In this document: one piece after another, positions 37,305-46,025 of the stretch
Position numbering within the stretch: the first letter of the stretch is position 1
Layout: every line of letters starts with the position of its first letter
NCBI GenBank assembly: GCA_020248915.1
Contig: JADCGP010000014.1
Span: forward strand, 62,001 to 126,000
Direction of reading: 5' to 3'
DNA: 64,000 bases
DNA from: Rubrivivax sp.
GTDB lineage: Bacteria; Pseudomonadota; Gammaproteobacteria; Burkholderiales; Burkholderiaceae_C
Made by a program: the position numbers and the translations under genes
The notes under the pieces: model-generated
What the model saw: the letters and a program-made list of their open reading frames with translations, nothing else
Told to the model about the DNA's origin: nothing
Databases searched by the model: none

Positions 37305-38621
37305 ATGACGACGTCCGCGCCCCGCCCCCTGCTGCCGCTGGAGGAGGCGCTGGCGCGCCTCGCGGCCGGCAGCGCGCCGCACCGCATCACCGCCACCGAG
37401 CAGGTCTCCACCTTCGACGCGCTAGGCCGCGTGCTGGCCGCCGACGTCACGAGCCTGCTCGACGTGCCGCCGGCCGACAACACGGCGATGGACGGCTACG
37501 CGCTGCGCACGGCCGACGTGCCGGCGCCGGGCGCGGAGCTGCCGGTGTCGCAGCGCATCCCGGCCGGCGTCGTGGGCCGGCCGCTCGCCCCCGGCAGCGC
37601 CGCCCGAATCTTCACCGGCGCCCAGGTGCCCCCGGGCGCCGATGCGGTGGTGATGCAGGAGCAGTGCGAGGCGCTGGCCGAGCCGGCCGGCACCCACTCC
37701 GCCGACGCGCCGGCCCTCGGCCGCGTGCGCGTGAACGTCAAGCCTGCGGTTGGCCAGTGGATCCGCCGCCGCGGCGAGGACGTGCGCCAGGGCGCGGTCG
37801 TGCTCGCGCGTGGCCGGCGCCTGGACGCCGCCGCGCTCGGCCTGGCGGCGTCCGTCGGCGCCGCCAGCCTGACCGTCGTGCGGCGCCCGCGCGTGGCCCT
37901 CTTCTCCACCGGTGACGAACTGCGGATGCCCGGCGAGCCCTTGCCGCCGGGCGCCATCTACAACTCCAACCGCTTCACGCTGCGCGGCCTGGCGCAGGCC
38001 GCCGGCTGCGAGGTGCTCGACTTCGGCATCGTGCCCGACCGGCTCGACGCCACGCGTGCTGCGCTGCGCCGCGCCGCCGCCGAGTGCGACCTGATCGTCA
38101 CCAGCGGCGGTGTCTCTGTGGGCGAGGAAGACCACCTGAAGGCCGCCGCCGCGGCGGAAGGGCAGGTCGAGCAGTGGCAGGTGGCGATGAAGCCCGGCAA
38201 GCCGCTCGCCTTCGGCACCATCCGGCGCGGGCCCGGGGACGGCCGCGGCGCCGCTGGCGTCGGCGGCGCGGCCGGCCAGGCCCTGCTGGTGGGCCTGCCA
38301 GGCAACCCGGTCTCGTCCTTCGTCACCTTCGTGCTGTGCGTGGCGCCGGTGCTGCGTGTGCTGCAGGGCAGGCCGCCAGCCGGGCCGCGCCCGCTCGTGC
38401 TGACCGCCGCCTTCGACTGGCCGCGCCCCGACCGGCGGCGCGAGTTCCTGCGCGTGCGGCGCAACGAGGACGGCGCGCTGGAGTTGTTCGCCAACCAGAG
38501 CAGCGGCGTGCTGACGTCGGCCGTCTGGGCGGACGGCCTGGTGGACAACCCGGCCGGGCAGGCCATCGCCCGTGGCGACGCCGTGCGCTACCTGCCGCTG
38601 GCCGAGCTGATCGGCGGCTGA
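37305..38621 (+). CDS. moeA: Molybdopterin molybdenumtransferase
   Basis: 438-residue enzyme inserting molybdate into adenylylated molybdopterin. Domain order is normal: ADNTAMDGYALR near residue 55, an insert domain with RRRGEDVRQGAVVLARG, the MPT-binding domain with STGDEL, GGVSVGEEDHL and KPGKPLAFG, LVGLPGNPVSSF, then the beta-barrel C-terminal domain. A short Gly/Ala-rich insert (GDGRGAAGVGGAAG) sits before the GLPGNP motif. Spaced 6 bp from moaD. Confidence 0.95.
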   Translation: MTTSAPRPLLPLEEALARLAAGSAPHRITATEQVSTFDALGRVLAADVTSLLDVPPADNTAMDGYALRTADVPAPGAELPVSQRIPAGVVGRPLAPGSAARIFTGAQVPPGADAVVMQEQCEALAEPAGTHSADAPALGRVRVNVKPAVGQWIRRRGEDVRQGAVVLARGRRLDAAALGLAASVGAASLTVVRRPRVALFSTGDELRMPGEPLPPGAIYNSNRFTLRGLAQAAGCEVLDFGIVPDRLDATRAALRRAAAECDLIVTSGGVSVGEEDHLKAAAAAEGQVEQWQVAMKPGKPLAFGTIRRGPGDGRGAAGVGGAAGQALLVGLPGNPVSSFVTFVLCVAPVLRVLQGRPPAGPRPLVLTAAFDWPRPDRRREFLRVRRNEDGALELFANQSSGVLTSAVWADGLVDNPAGQAIARGDAVRYLPLAELIGG

Positions 38622-38627
38622 AGACCG

Positions 38628-38879
38628 ATGAAGCTGCGCGTGCGCTACTTCGCCTCGCTGCGCGAGGCCCTGGGGCCCGGCGAGGAAGTCGAGCTTGCCG
38701 AGGGTGCCACGCTGGGCGCACTGCGCGACGCGCTGGTCGGGCGCGGCGGTCGCCATGCCGAGATGCTGGCGCGCGGCCGCGCGGTGCGCGGCGCCGTCGA
38801 CCAGGTGATGGCCGACGACGGCCAGCCGCTGCGTGACGGGGCCGAGGTGGCGTTCTTCCCGCCCGTGACCGGCGGCTAG
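38628..38879 (+). CDS. moaD: Molybdopterin synthase small subunit (sulfur carrier)
   Basis: 83-residue ubiquitin-fold protein whose C-terminal Gly-Gly becomes a thiocarboxylate that donates sulfur to make molybdopterin. Start KLRVRYFASLREALG and end AFFPPVTGG are diagnostic. It lies between moeA and moaE in the usual order. Confidence 0.95.
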   Translation: MKLRVRYFASLREALGPGEEVELAEGATLGALRDALVGRGGRHAEMLARGRAVRGAVDQVMADDGQPLRDGAEVAFFPPVTGG

Positions 38880-38940
38880 CAGAGTGCGTGGCCCGCCATG
38901 GGCGGTTGCCGGCGCCGGGCCGGGCGCCCGGGCCTGCCCC

Positions 38941-38961
38941 TGCAAGGCACAATGCCTTGCA
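38941..38961 (+). promoter_or_regulatory. Perfect 9-bp inverted repeat at the moaE start
   Basis: TGCAAGGCA, CAA, TGCCTTGCA: nine perfect base pairs around a 3-nt loop, ending exactly on the A of the ATG at 38961, with another ATG inside the loop. In mRNA it would hide the start region. It also contains a -10-like CACAAT (38948-38953). Possible roles are an operator, an attenuating hairpin or a leaderless promoter; none is proven. Confidence 0.4.
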
Positions 38962-39521
38962 TGGGCGCCGCCGAACCCAACCTGTCCCGCGCGATGGCCC
39001 GGGTCGCGATCCAGACCGACGACTTCGATCTCGGTGCCGAGGTGTCCGCGCTGCGCGCCGGCGACCCTGGCGTGGGAGCGGTGGCGAGCTTCGTCGGGAC
39101 GGTGCGCGACCGCAACGGCGGCGCGGCCGGCGAGGTGAGCGCGCTCGAGCTCGAGCACTACCCGGGAATGACCGAGCGTTCGATCGAGGCCATGATCGAC
39201 GTGGCACAGCGCCGCTTCGACATCCGCGCCGCCCGTGTCGTGCACCGCGTCGGGCAGCTCGCGCCTGGCGACCAGATCGTGCTCGTCGTCGTCGCCTCGG
39301 CGCACCGGGGCGCGGCGTTCCAGGCCTGCGAGTTCCTGATGGACTACCTCAAGACGCAGGCCCCGTTCTGGAAGAAGGAGAGCACGGCCGAGGGCGCGCG
39401 CTGGGTCGACGCGCGGGTGGCCGACGACGCGGCGCTGGCGCGCTGGGGCATCGCGGCCGGCAATGCCGCGTGCGCTGCCCCCGGGGACGCCGCGGGCGCG
39501 GCCGGGGCTGCAGCGCGATGA
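38961..39521 (+). CDS. moaE: Molybdopterin synthase catalytic subunit
   Basis: Large subunit converting cyclic pyranopterin monophosphate to molybdopterin with MoaD. Motifs FVGTVRDRNGG, LELEHYPGMTERSIE, VHRVGQLAPGD and the active-site lysines in LKTQAPFWKKE are intact. The start is uncertain: ATG 38961 gives 186 residues, while ATG 38994 (MARVAIQ) fits the usual family N-terminus; neither has a good ribosome-binding site. The C-terminus has a 20-residue Ala/Gly tail. The stop overlaps the flavin reductase ATG, tying the cofactor operon to the downstream catabolic cluster. Confidence 0.92.
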   Translation: MGAAEPNLSRAMARVAIQTDDFDLGAEVSALRAGDPGVGAVASFVGTVRDRNGGAAGEVSALELEHYPGMTERSIEAMIDVAQRRFDIRAARVVHRVGQLAPGDQIVLVVVASAHRGAAFQACEFLMDYLKTQAPFWKKESTAEGARWVDARVADDAALARWGIAAGNAACAAPGDAAGAAGAAAR

Positions 39522-40036
39522 ACCGCGTACTCGACGTCGCCGAGGCTGTCGCCGCGGCGCCCGAGCCGCGCGCGCTGCGCAGTGCGCTCGGGCGCTTCAC
39601 CACCGGCGTGACCATCGTCACCTGCCTCGACGCCGCGGGCCAGCGCGTCGGCCTGACGGCCAACTCGTTCGGGTCGCTGTCGCTCGAGCCGCCGCTGGTG
39701 CTGTGGTCGCTGCGCCGCGCCAGCCCCAGCCTCGCGGCCTTCGAGGCGGCGGCGCACTTCTGCATCAACGTGCTGGCGGAGTCGCAGGTCGACCTGTCGC
39801 GGCGTTTCGCCGCACCCGGGTCCGACCGCTTCGCCGAAGGGCACTGGAGCGCGGGGCTCGGCGGCGCGCCGGTGCTGGCCGGCTGCGCCGCGGTCTTCGA
39901 GTGCCGCACCGAGCAGCGCCTGGACGGCGGCGACCACCGCCTCTTCATCGGCCGCGTCGAGCGTCTCGCGGACATGGCCGTCGCGCCGCTGCTCTTCCAC
40001 AGCGGCCACTACCGGATGCTGGGGGAGGTGCTGTGA
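39518..40036 (+). CDS. Flavin reductase family protein (HpaC-like)
   Basis: 172-residue split-barrel FMN-binding protein. RFTTGVTIVTC, GLTANSFGSLSLEPPLVLW and CINVLAESQ are the family pattern. Such proteins supply reduced flavin to two-component monooxygenases, or are oxidases themselves. No oxygenase component of that type is nearby, so the partner is unknown. It overlaps moaE and the following dioxygenase-like gene (GTGA), making it the first gene of a six-gene coupled set. Confidence 0.88.
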   Translation: MNRVLDVAEAVAAAPEPRALRSALGRFTTGVTIVTCLDAAGQRVGLTANSFGSLSLEPPLVLWSLRRASPSLAAFEAAAHFCINVLAESQVDLSRRFAAPGSDRFAEGHWSAGLGGAPVLAGCAAVFECRTEQRLDGGDHRLFIGRVERLADMAVAPLLFHSGHYRMLGEVL

Positions 40037-41079
40037 GCGGAGCGGGGTCGGCCGTGCGCATCGAGGCGAAGTGGATCGACAGCTTCGCCGAGGCCTTCCG
40101 GCTGTGCGGCGTGCAGCCCGGCGAGGCCTGCGCGGTGCTGTCGGAGACGCAGTCGCGGCCGGTGCTGGTGCAGCTGGCCGAGCTGGCGCTGGCGCGCCTG
40201 GAGGCGCGCTGGTTCCACGTCACCGTGCCCACGCCGCGCGTCACGGCCCCGGTGCCGGTGCGCTCCACCGGCGCGTCCGACGCGCTCGGCGGGCTCGACG
40301 GCGCGGTGGCGGCGCTGGCGGCGAGCCGTTTCGTCGTCGACTGCACGGTCGAGGGACTGCAGCATGCGGCCGAGCTGCCCGGGATCCTGGGCGCCGGCGC
40401 CCGCGTGCTGGTGGTCAGCAACGAGCACCCCGAGATCCTCGAGCGAACGCTGCCGCGCGCCGAGGACGAGGCGCCGGTGCGCGAGGCGATGCGTCGCCTG
40501 CGCAGCGCCCGGCGGCTGCACGTGCGCTCGGCCGCCGGCACCGACCTGGCGGTCGACCTGGCCGGGGCGCGCGTCGGCGGCGTCTGGGGCTTCACCGCCC
40601 GGCCCGGCACGCTGACGCACTGGCCGGCCGGCCTGGTGCTGGCCTTCCCGGCCGCCGGCAGCGTGGACGGCACGCTGGTGCTGGCGCCGGGCGACGTGAA
40701 CCTCACGTTCAAGCGCTACCTCGCCGACGCGGTGACGCTGCGCATCGAGCGCGACCACGTCGTCGCCATCGAGGGCACGGGGGTCGACGCCGACCTGATG
40801 CGCGGCTACTTCGCGGCCTGGGGCGACCCGTCGGCCTATGCGGTGTCGCACGTGGGCTGGGGCCTGAACCGGCGCGCGCGCTGGGACGCGATGACCTTCT
40901 ACGACAAGGCCGACTTCAACGGCACCGAGCTGCGCGCCTTCGCCGGCAGCTTCCTGTACTCCACCGGCGCCAACGAGGTGGCCGGCCGCCACACGCCGGG
41001 CCACTTCGACCTGCCGCTGCGCGGCTGCACCGTCACGCTGGACGGCTCGGAGGTGGTGCGCGCGGGGGAACTGGTGTGA
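40033..41079 (+). CDS. NicX-like 2,5-dihydroxypyridine dioxygenase / M29-like metalloprotein
   Basis: 348-residue protein of the family joining aminopeptidase T (M29) and the extradiol-type dioxygenase NicX, which opens 2,5-dihydroxypyridine to N-formylmaleamate. The C-terminal part carries SHVGWGLN and GRHTPGHFDLPL. In NicX the iron ligands are a histidine in the former region and a His-x-Asp pair in the latter, and HxD is present here (HFD). The next gene encodes a hydrolase like NicD, which deformylates the NicX product, supporting a ring-cleavage role. The GTG start overlaps the flavin reductase stop. Family is solid; substrate is inference. Confidence 0.8.
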   Translation: MSGAGSAVRIEAKWIDSFAEAFRLCGVQPGEACAVLSETQSRPVLVQLAELALARLEARWFHVTVPTPRVTAPVPVRSTGASDALGGLDGAVAALAASRFVVDCTVEGLQHAAELPGILGAGARVLVVSNEHPEILERTLPRAEDEAPVREAMRRLRSARRLHVRSAAGTDLAVDLAGARVGGVWGFTARPGTLTHWPAGLVLAFPAAGSVDGTLVLAPGDVNLTFKRYLADAVTLRIERDHVVAIEGTGVDADLMRGYFAAWGDPSAYAVSHVGWGLNRRARWDAMTFYDKADFNGTELRAFAGSFLYSTGANEVAGRHTPGHFDLPLRGCTVTLDGSEVVRAGELV

Positions 41080-41966
41080 ACGCGGCGCTGCCGGTGCTGG
41101 TGCGTGACGCGGCGCTGGCCCACCTGCGCCACGGCCCGGCCGGCCGGTCGCAACCGCCGCATCCGCCGCGCCCGCTGGCCGTGCTGCTGCACGGCATCGG
41201 CGGCGGGCGCGAGGGCTGGGCGACCACCGGCCCAGCACTGGCCGCCGCGGGCTTCACCGCGCTGGCGGTCGACCTGCCCGGCTACGGCCACAGCCCGGCG
41301 CTGGCCGAACCGTCGATCGAAGCCTTCGCCGACGCCGTCCGGCGCCTGATCGAGGCCGCCGCGCAGGGGCCGGCGCTCGTCGTCGGGCACAGCCTGGGCG
41401 GCATGGTGGCGCAGGCGCTCGCGGCCACCGCGCCGGGCAGCGTGGGCGCGCTGGTGCTGGCGGGCACGTCGCCCGCGTTCGGTCCGGGCGACGGTGCCTG
41501 GCAGCGCGAGTTCGTCGCCGCGCGCCTGGCACCGCTGGACGCCGGGCTCGGCATGCCCGGCCTCGCCGCACGCCTGGTGCCGGCGATGGCCGGGCGCGAT
41601 GCCGCGCCGGCACCGCTGGCCGCGGCCGAGTCGCTGATGGCCGGCGTGCCCGAGGCCACCTACCGGGCGGTGCTGCCGGCGCTGGCACGATTCGACCGGC
41701 GCGCCGCGCTTGCCGCGATCGCCGTGCCCACGCTCGTGCTCGCCGGCGAGGACGACCGCACCGCGCCGCCGGCCGTCGGCGAGCGCATGGCGGCGCGCAT
41801 CGCGCAGGCCGAGTGCCGCGTGCTGCCCCGCACCGGCCACCTGCTGATGCTCGAGAACCCGATGGCCTTCGACGCGGCGCTGATCGACTTCGTCCAGCGC
41901 CGCGTCCTGCCCCACCTGCGCGCCGCGCATCGCACCGAGGAGACCGAAGATGTCCGCCGTGCCTGA
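41076..41966 (+). CDS. Alpha/beta hydrolase, NicD-like
   Basis: 296-residue hydrolase. The oxyanion motif is LLHGIGGGREGW, the nucleophile elbow is VVGHSLGGMVAQA, the acid is in LAGEDDRTAPP and the histidine is in LPRTGHLLMLENP. The N-formylmaleamate deformylase NicD has this fold, and it lies directly after a NicX-like gene with a 4-bp GTGA overlap. Alternatives are an enol-lactonase or ring-fission product hydrolase. The end overlaps the acyl-CoA dehydrogenase by 17 bp. Confidence 0.85.
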   Translation: MNAALPVLVRDAALAHLRHGPAGRSQPPHPPRPLAVLLHGIGGGREGWATTGPALAAAGFTALAVDLPGYGHSPALAEPSIEAFADAVRRLIEAAAQGPALVVGHSLGGMVAQALAATAPGSVGALVLAGTSPAFGPGDGAWQREFVAARLAPLDAGLGMPGLAARLVPAMAGRDAAPAPLAAAESLMAGVPEATYRAVLPALARFDRRAALAAIAVPTLVLAGEDDRTAPPAVGERMAARIAQAECRVLPRTGHLLMLENPMAFDAALIDFVQRRVLPHLRAAHRTEETEDVRRA

Positions 41967-43260
41967 GGCCGTGTCCGTCCGGCCCCCCGCCGCCGCACCG
42001 TCGCGCTACGTGCCGTCGCACATCGCCGGCAACCCGGCGCGCCTCACCGCGCAGCAGCGCGAGCTGATCGGCCGCGTGGCCGAACTCGGCCCGCGTTGGG
42101 CGGCGCGCGCGCCCCGCTACGACCGCGAGGCGAGCTTCCCGTTCGACAACTACGCCGACCTGCGCGAGGCCGGCCTGCTCGGCATCTGCGTGCCGCGCGA
42201 GTACGGCGGCCTGGGCGCCGACTTCGAGACCTACGTGCTGGTCGCCGCCGAGATCGGCCGCTGGTGCGGCGCCACCGCGCTCAGCTTCAACATGCACGTG
42301 TGCTCGTGCATGTGGAGCGGCTTCATCGCCGACGCGCTCGACATGACGCCCGCCCAGCGCGCCGACCACGCCCGCATCCGCGCGCTGCACTACGCGCGCA
42401 TCGTCGGCGAGGGCCAGATCTATGCGCAGCCCTTCTCCGAGGGCGGCGCGGCGGCGGCCGGCGCGGCACCCTGGGGGACGATCGCGCACGAGGTCGAGGG
42501 CGGCTACGTGATCCGGGGCAAGAAGATCTTCGCCTCGCTGGCCGGAGCGGCCGACTGGTACGGGGTGCTGTGCACGCTCGAACGCCCCGGTGCCGAGGGC
42601 CGCGGCTCGCGGCGCGACGCGCTGTACCTCGCCGTGCCCAAGGACGCGCCGGGGCTCGCGATCTTCGGCGACTGGGATCCGCTGGGCATGCGCGGCACCG
42701 TCAGCCGCAACCTCGCCTTCGAGGACGTTTTCGTGCCGCACGACGCGCGGCTGATGCCCGAGGGTCTCTACTTCCAGGCCGCCAGCCGCTTCCCGCACAT
42801 GTTCGCGACGCTGTCGCCCACCTACATGGGCATCGCGCAGGCGGCCTACGACTTCACCGTGCAGTACCTGCGCGCCGAGGTCCCGGGCATGCCGCCGGTC
42901 AAGCGCCGCATGTACCCGACCAAGCAGATCGCCGTCGCCGAGATGCGCGTCAAGCTCGAGGCTACGCGGGCGCTGTTCCTGCAGAACGCCCGCGACGCCC
43001 GCATCGACCCCGACAAGGACACCCGGATGCGGCTGTACTCGGCGCACTACACCATCATGGAGAGCGCCAACGACCTGTGCCGGCTGGCCATCCGCACCTG
43101 CGGCGGGCAGAGCATGCTCAAGAGCCTGCCGCTCGAGCGCCTCTACCGCGACAGCCGCTGCGGCAGCCTGATGCTGCCGTGGACCGCGGAACTGTGCCTC
43201 GACCGCCTGGGGCGCGAGTGCCTGTACGAGGCGGGCGAGCGCGACGAGGCGATCGAGTAG
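41950..43260 (+). CDS. Acyl-CoA dehydrogenase family protein
   Basis: 436-residue flavoprotein. The N-terminal helical domain (LREAGLLGICVPREYGGLGADF) is typical. The middle beta domain has QPFSEGGAAAAG in place of the usual FALTEPxAGSD flavin loop and VIRGKKIFASLAGAADWYGVL. The C-terminal helices end in RTCGGQSMLKSLPLERLYRDSR. The altered flavin loop and long N-terminus suggest a specialised member, such as an aromatic acyl-CoA or hydroxylating dehydrogenase, possibly using the flavin reductase encoded upstream. Substrate unknown. Confidence 0.88.
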   Translation: MSAVPEAVSVRPPAAAPSRYVPSHIAGNPARLTAQQRELIGRVAELGPRWAARAPRYDREASFPFDNYADLREAGLLGICVPREYGGLGADFETYVLVAAEIGRWCGATALSFNMHVCSCMWSGFIADALDMTPAQRADHARIRALHYARIVGEGQIYAQPFSEGGAAAAGAAPWGTIAHEVEGGYVIRGKKIFASLAGAADWYGVLCTLERPGAEGRGSRRDALYLAVPKDAPGLAIFGDWDPLGMRGTVSRNLAFEDVFVPHDARLMPEGLYFQAASRFPHMFATLSPTYMGIAQAAYDFTVQYLRAEVPGMPPVKRRMYPTKQIAVAEMRVKLEATRALFLQNARDARIDPDKDTRMRLYSAHYTIMESANDLCRLAIRTCGGQSMLKSLPLERLYRDSRCGSLMLPWTAELCLDRLGRECLYEAGERDEAIE

Positions 43261-43278
43261 GGCCCGCGGAGCCCCGCA

Positions 43279-44700
43279 TTGGACCTGGCGACCGCCTCGC
43301 TGCGGGAGTCCTTCGCCGCCGGCCTGCCGGCCCCGTTGCTGCAGGCCGCCCGGGCGCGCCTTGACGCCGAGGGGGTGGAGCCCGGTGCCATCGTCGCCTG
43401 GCTGTCGCACAACACGTGGGACATGCTCGCCGCGCTGGCCGAGTGCGAGCGCCGCGGCGCCGTGCTGCTGCCGCTGAACTGGCGCCTGGCGGTGCCCGAG
43501 CTGGCGCGGCTGTGCGTGCATGCCGGGGCCGGACACCTGCTGCACGGGCCCGAGCTCGCCGAGGCGGGCGGCGCGCTGCAACGCGCCGTGGCCTTCACAC
43601 CCGGCCCGGCTGCGGGCATCGAGCCGGGCGACCTGCTCCTCGTCTACACCTCGGGCACCACCGGCGAGCCCAAGGGTGCGCTGCACACCGCCGCCGGCAT
43701 GCGCGCCAACCGCGCGGCGGCGATCGAGGCCCAGGGCTTCGACGCCGCGACGCGGGTGCTCTCGGTGCTGCCGCTGTTCCACGTCGGTGGGCTGTGCATC
43801 CAGACGCTGCCGGTGCTGGCGGCGGGCGGCACGCTGGAGCTGCACCCGCGCTTCGATCCCGACGCCTGGTTCGACGCCGTGGAGCGTGCTGGCCCCGGGG
43901 CGGCCGGAGCGGAGGGGGCGGTCGGGGCCGCCGGGGTGCGCCCGACCACCACGCTGCTGGTGCCGGCGGTGATGCGCGCGCTGATCGAGCACCCGCGCTG
44001 GCCAGGCGCCGACCTGTCGTCGCTCGCCTTCGTCAACAGCGGCTCCCAGATCGTGCCGCGGGCGCTGATCGACGCCTTCCACGCCCGCGGCGTGCCGGTG
44101 GCCCAGGTGTACGGCAGCACCGAGACCGGCCCGGTGTCGGTGGTGCTGCGGCCTGCCGACGCGCTGGCCCGCGCCGGCCATGCCGGCTGGCCGGCGCGCG
44201 GCGTGCAGCTGAGGCTGGGCGCGGACGACGGCCCGCAGGGCGAGGTCTGGCTGAAGGCCCCGCAGCTGCTGCGCACCTACCACCGCAGCGCCGATCCGGC
44301 GTTCGACGCCGATGGCTGGTTCCGCACCGGCGACCTCGCGCGCCGGGACGCCGACGGCTGCATCGAGATCGTCGGCCGCAGCAAGGAGCTGATCATCTCC
44401 GGCGGCGAGAACATCCACCCCGCAGAGATCGAGCAGCTGGCCGCGACGCGGCCCGAGGTGGCCGATTGCGCGGTGGTGGGCGTGCCCGAGCCGCGCTGGG
44501 GCGAGGTGCCGGTGCTGGCGGTCGTGCTGCGGCCCGGCGCCGCGCTGGATGCCGCTGCGCTGCAGGCGCGGTTCGACGCCGCGCTGGCGCGCTTCAAGCA
44601 CCCGCGCCGCATCGTGGCGGTCGACGCGCTTCCCCGCACCGCGCTGGGCAAGGTCCAGCGTGCGGTGCTTGCGGCCGCGCTGGCCGGGGGCGCGCCGTGA
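43279..44700 (+). CDS. AMP-forming acyl-CoA ligase
   Basis: 473-residue class I adenylate-forming enzyme. The P-loop is VYTSGTTGEPKGALHT, the A5 motif is QVYGSTETGP, the A7/A8 motifs are GWFRTGDLARR and RSKELIISGGENIHPAEIE, and the catalytic lysine is in RTALGKVQRA. It is shorter than most at the N-terminus, starting near the first helix at a TTG (43279). An Ala/Gly-rich insert lies around residues 207-222. In this cluster it would activate an acid to its CoA ester for the acyl-CoA dehydrogenase encoded just upstream. The GTGA overlap couples it to the next gene. Confidence 0.88.
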   Translation: MDLATASLRESFAAGLPAPLLQAARARLDAEGVEPGAIVAWLSHNTWDMLAALAECERRGAVLLPLNWRLAVPELARLCVHAGAGHLLHGPELAEAGGALQRAVAFTPGPAAGIEPGDLLLVYTSGTTGEPKGALHTAAGMRANRAAAIEAQGFDAATRVLSVLPLFHVGGLCIQTLPVLAAGGTLELHPRFDPDAWFDAVERAGPGAAGAEGAVGAAGVRPTTTLLVPAVMRALIEHPRWPGADLSSLAFVNSGSQIVPRALIDAFHARGVPVAQVYGSTETGPVSVVLRPADALARAGHAGWPARGVQLRLGADDGPQGEVWLKAPQLLRTYHRSADPAFDADGWFRTGDLARRDADGCIEIVGRSKELIISGGENIHPAEIEQLAATRPEVADCAVVGVPEPRWGEVPVLAVVLRPGAALDAAALQARFDAALARFKHPRRIVAVDALPRTALGKVQRAVLAAALAGGAP

Positions 44701-45992
44701 AGCGCCGCGATTGGCTGCTCGGCGTCGGCGGCGCGGCGGCCGCCGGATTGGCCGGCGGTGCCGGGGACCCGCCGGCCGAAGGCCCCACCGGCGCGGCGGG
44801 CCACCGCTGCAGCGCCGACTTCGAGCCTGCTTCGGCGCTGTGGCTGTCATTCGACCATGGGCACGAGAACCTGACCGCTGGCCTGGTGGCCGCGCTGCGT
44901 GGCCACGTGCCGCTGCGCTTCGTGGTGCGCGACGCCGCCAGCGAGGCCGCGGCCCGGGCGCTGCTGGCGGCCCGCGGCCTGGGCGACGTCGCGCGCGACT
45001 TCGTGCACGAGCCGCTCACCACCTTCTTCCTGCGCGACCTGGCGGTGTTCACGCGCGGCCCCGGCGGCGAGCCTGGTGTCGTCGACCTGCGCTGGAGCCA
45101 GTACGGCGTGGCGCAGTGGTGCAGCCGGCGCCACGCCGACCGCGGGATCGCGCAACGCTGCGCCGCCGACGCCGACCGCTCGCGCGAGGGCTTCGACGTC
45201 GCCTTCGCGCGCCGCATCGGCGCGCGGCTGCACCGCAGCGCGCTGGCGCTGGAAGGCGGCGCCTTCGAGACCAACGGCCGCGGCGTGGTGCTGGCCAACG
45301 CCGAGCTGCTGGCCAGCCGGAACCCGGGCGTCGAGCGCGCGGCTCTGCAGCGCATGCTGCTGGCGCTGCCGGGCATCCGCAAGGTGGTCTGGCTGCCCGG
45401 GGGCCTGGCCGAGGACCCGCTGTTACGCGCCACGATCACCGGCGACTACGTCGCCTGGGGCGCCGGCGGGCACACCGACGAGTTCGTGCGCTTTGCCGAC
45501 CCGCGCACGGTGCTGCTGGCCTGGCCCGACGACGCCGACGCCGCGGCGCACCCCGTGCGCAGGCTGACCCGACAGCGCATGGAGCGCAACCTGGCGGTGC
45601 TGCAGCGCGAGCGCGACACCGACGGGCGAGCGTTCACGGTGCTGAAGGTGCCGATGCCCGGCATCGTGCAGCGGCGCGTCTTCCTGTCCGCAGTGCCGGA
45701 CGACGAGCGCTCGCGGCAGTGGTCGGCCGAGCACTTCCCGCCGCAGGAAGGCCGCCGCCAGGGCCAGCCGCTGATGGAGGTGGCCGTGGCGAGCTACCTG
45801 AACTTCGTCGTCGCCAACGGGGTCGTCGTGCTGCCCGACTTCGTGCCTCACGGCACGCGGGCCGACCGCCAGCAGCGGGTGCAGCGGCTCTTCGAGCGCG
45901 CCTTCCCGGGGCGCGGGATCCGCTTCGTCGATGCCATCAGTGCGCACTGGGTCGGCGGCGGGCCGCACTGCGCCACGCTGAACCAGCCCTGA
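44697..45992 (+). CDS. Agmatine deiminase family protein, Tat-exported
   Basis: 431-residue member of the porphyromonas-type peptidylarginine/agmatine deiminase family. The N-terminus [20 protein letters not shown] has the shape of a twin-arginine signal. Family blocks include [25 protein letters not shown] and the final [10 protein letters not shown], whose cysteine is the expected nucleophile. Agmatine deiminases are normally cytoplasmic and make N-carbamoylputrescine, so an exported member probably acts on another guanidine or amidine compound. It is the last gene of the cluster; a terminator follows. Confidence 0.83.
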   Translation: MKRRDWLLGVGGAAAAGLAGGAGDPPAEGPTGAAGHRCSADFEPASALWLSFDHGHENLTAGLVAALRGHVPLRFVVRDAASEAAARALLAARGLGDVARDFVHEPLTTFFLRDLAVFTRGPGGEPGVVDLRWSQYGVAQWCSRRHADRGIAQRCAADADRSREGFDVAFARRIGARLHRSALALEGGAFETNGRGVVLANAELLASRNPGVERAALQRMLLALPGIRKVVWLPGGLAEDPLLRATITGDYVAWGAGGHTDEFVRFADPRTVLLAWPDDADAAAHPVRRLTRQRMERNLAVLQRERDTDGRAFTVLKVPMPGIVQRRVFLSAVPDDERSRQWSAEHFPPQEGRRQGQPLMEVAVASYLNFVVANGVVVLPDFVPHGTRADRQQRVQRLFERAFPGRGIRFVDAISAHWVGGGPHCATLNQP

Positions 45993-45995
45993 CGG

Positions 45996-46025
45996 GCCCC
46001 GCCGGCGCGCGGCGGGGCTTGATTT
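45996..46025 (+). terminator. Probable terminator between the catabolic cluster and clpB
   Basis: Stem GCCCCGCCG, loop GCGCG, stem CGGCGGGGC (9 bp), followed by TTGATTT. It ends the transcript that may run from the aminotransferase or mob genes to the deiminase-like gene. Confidence 0.7.
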
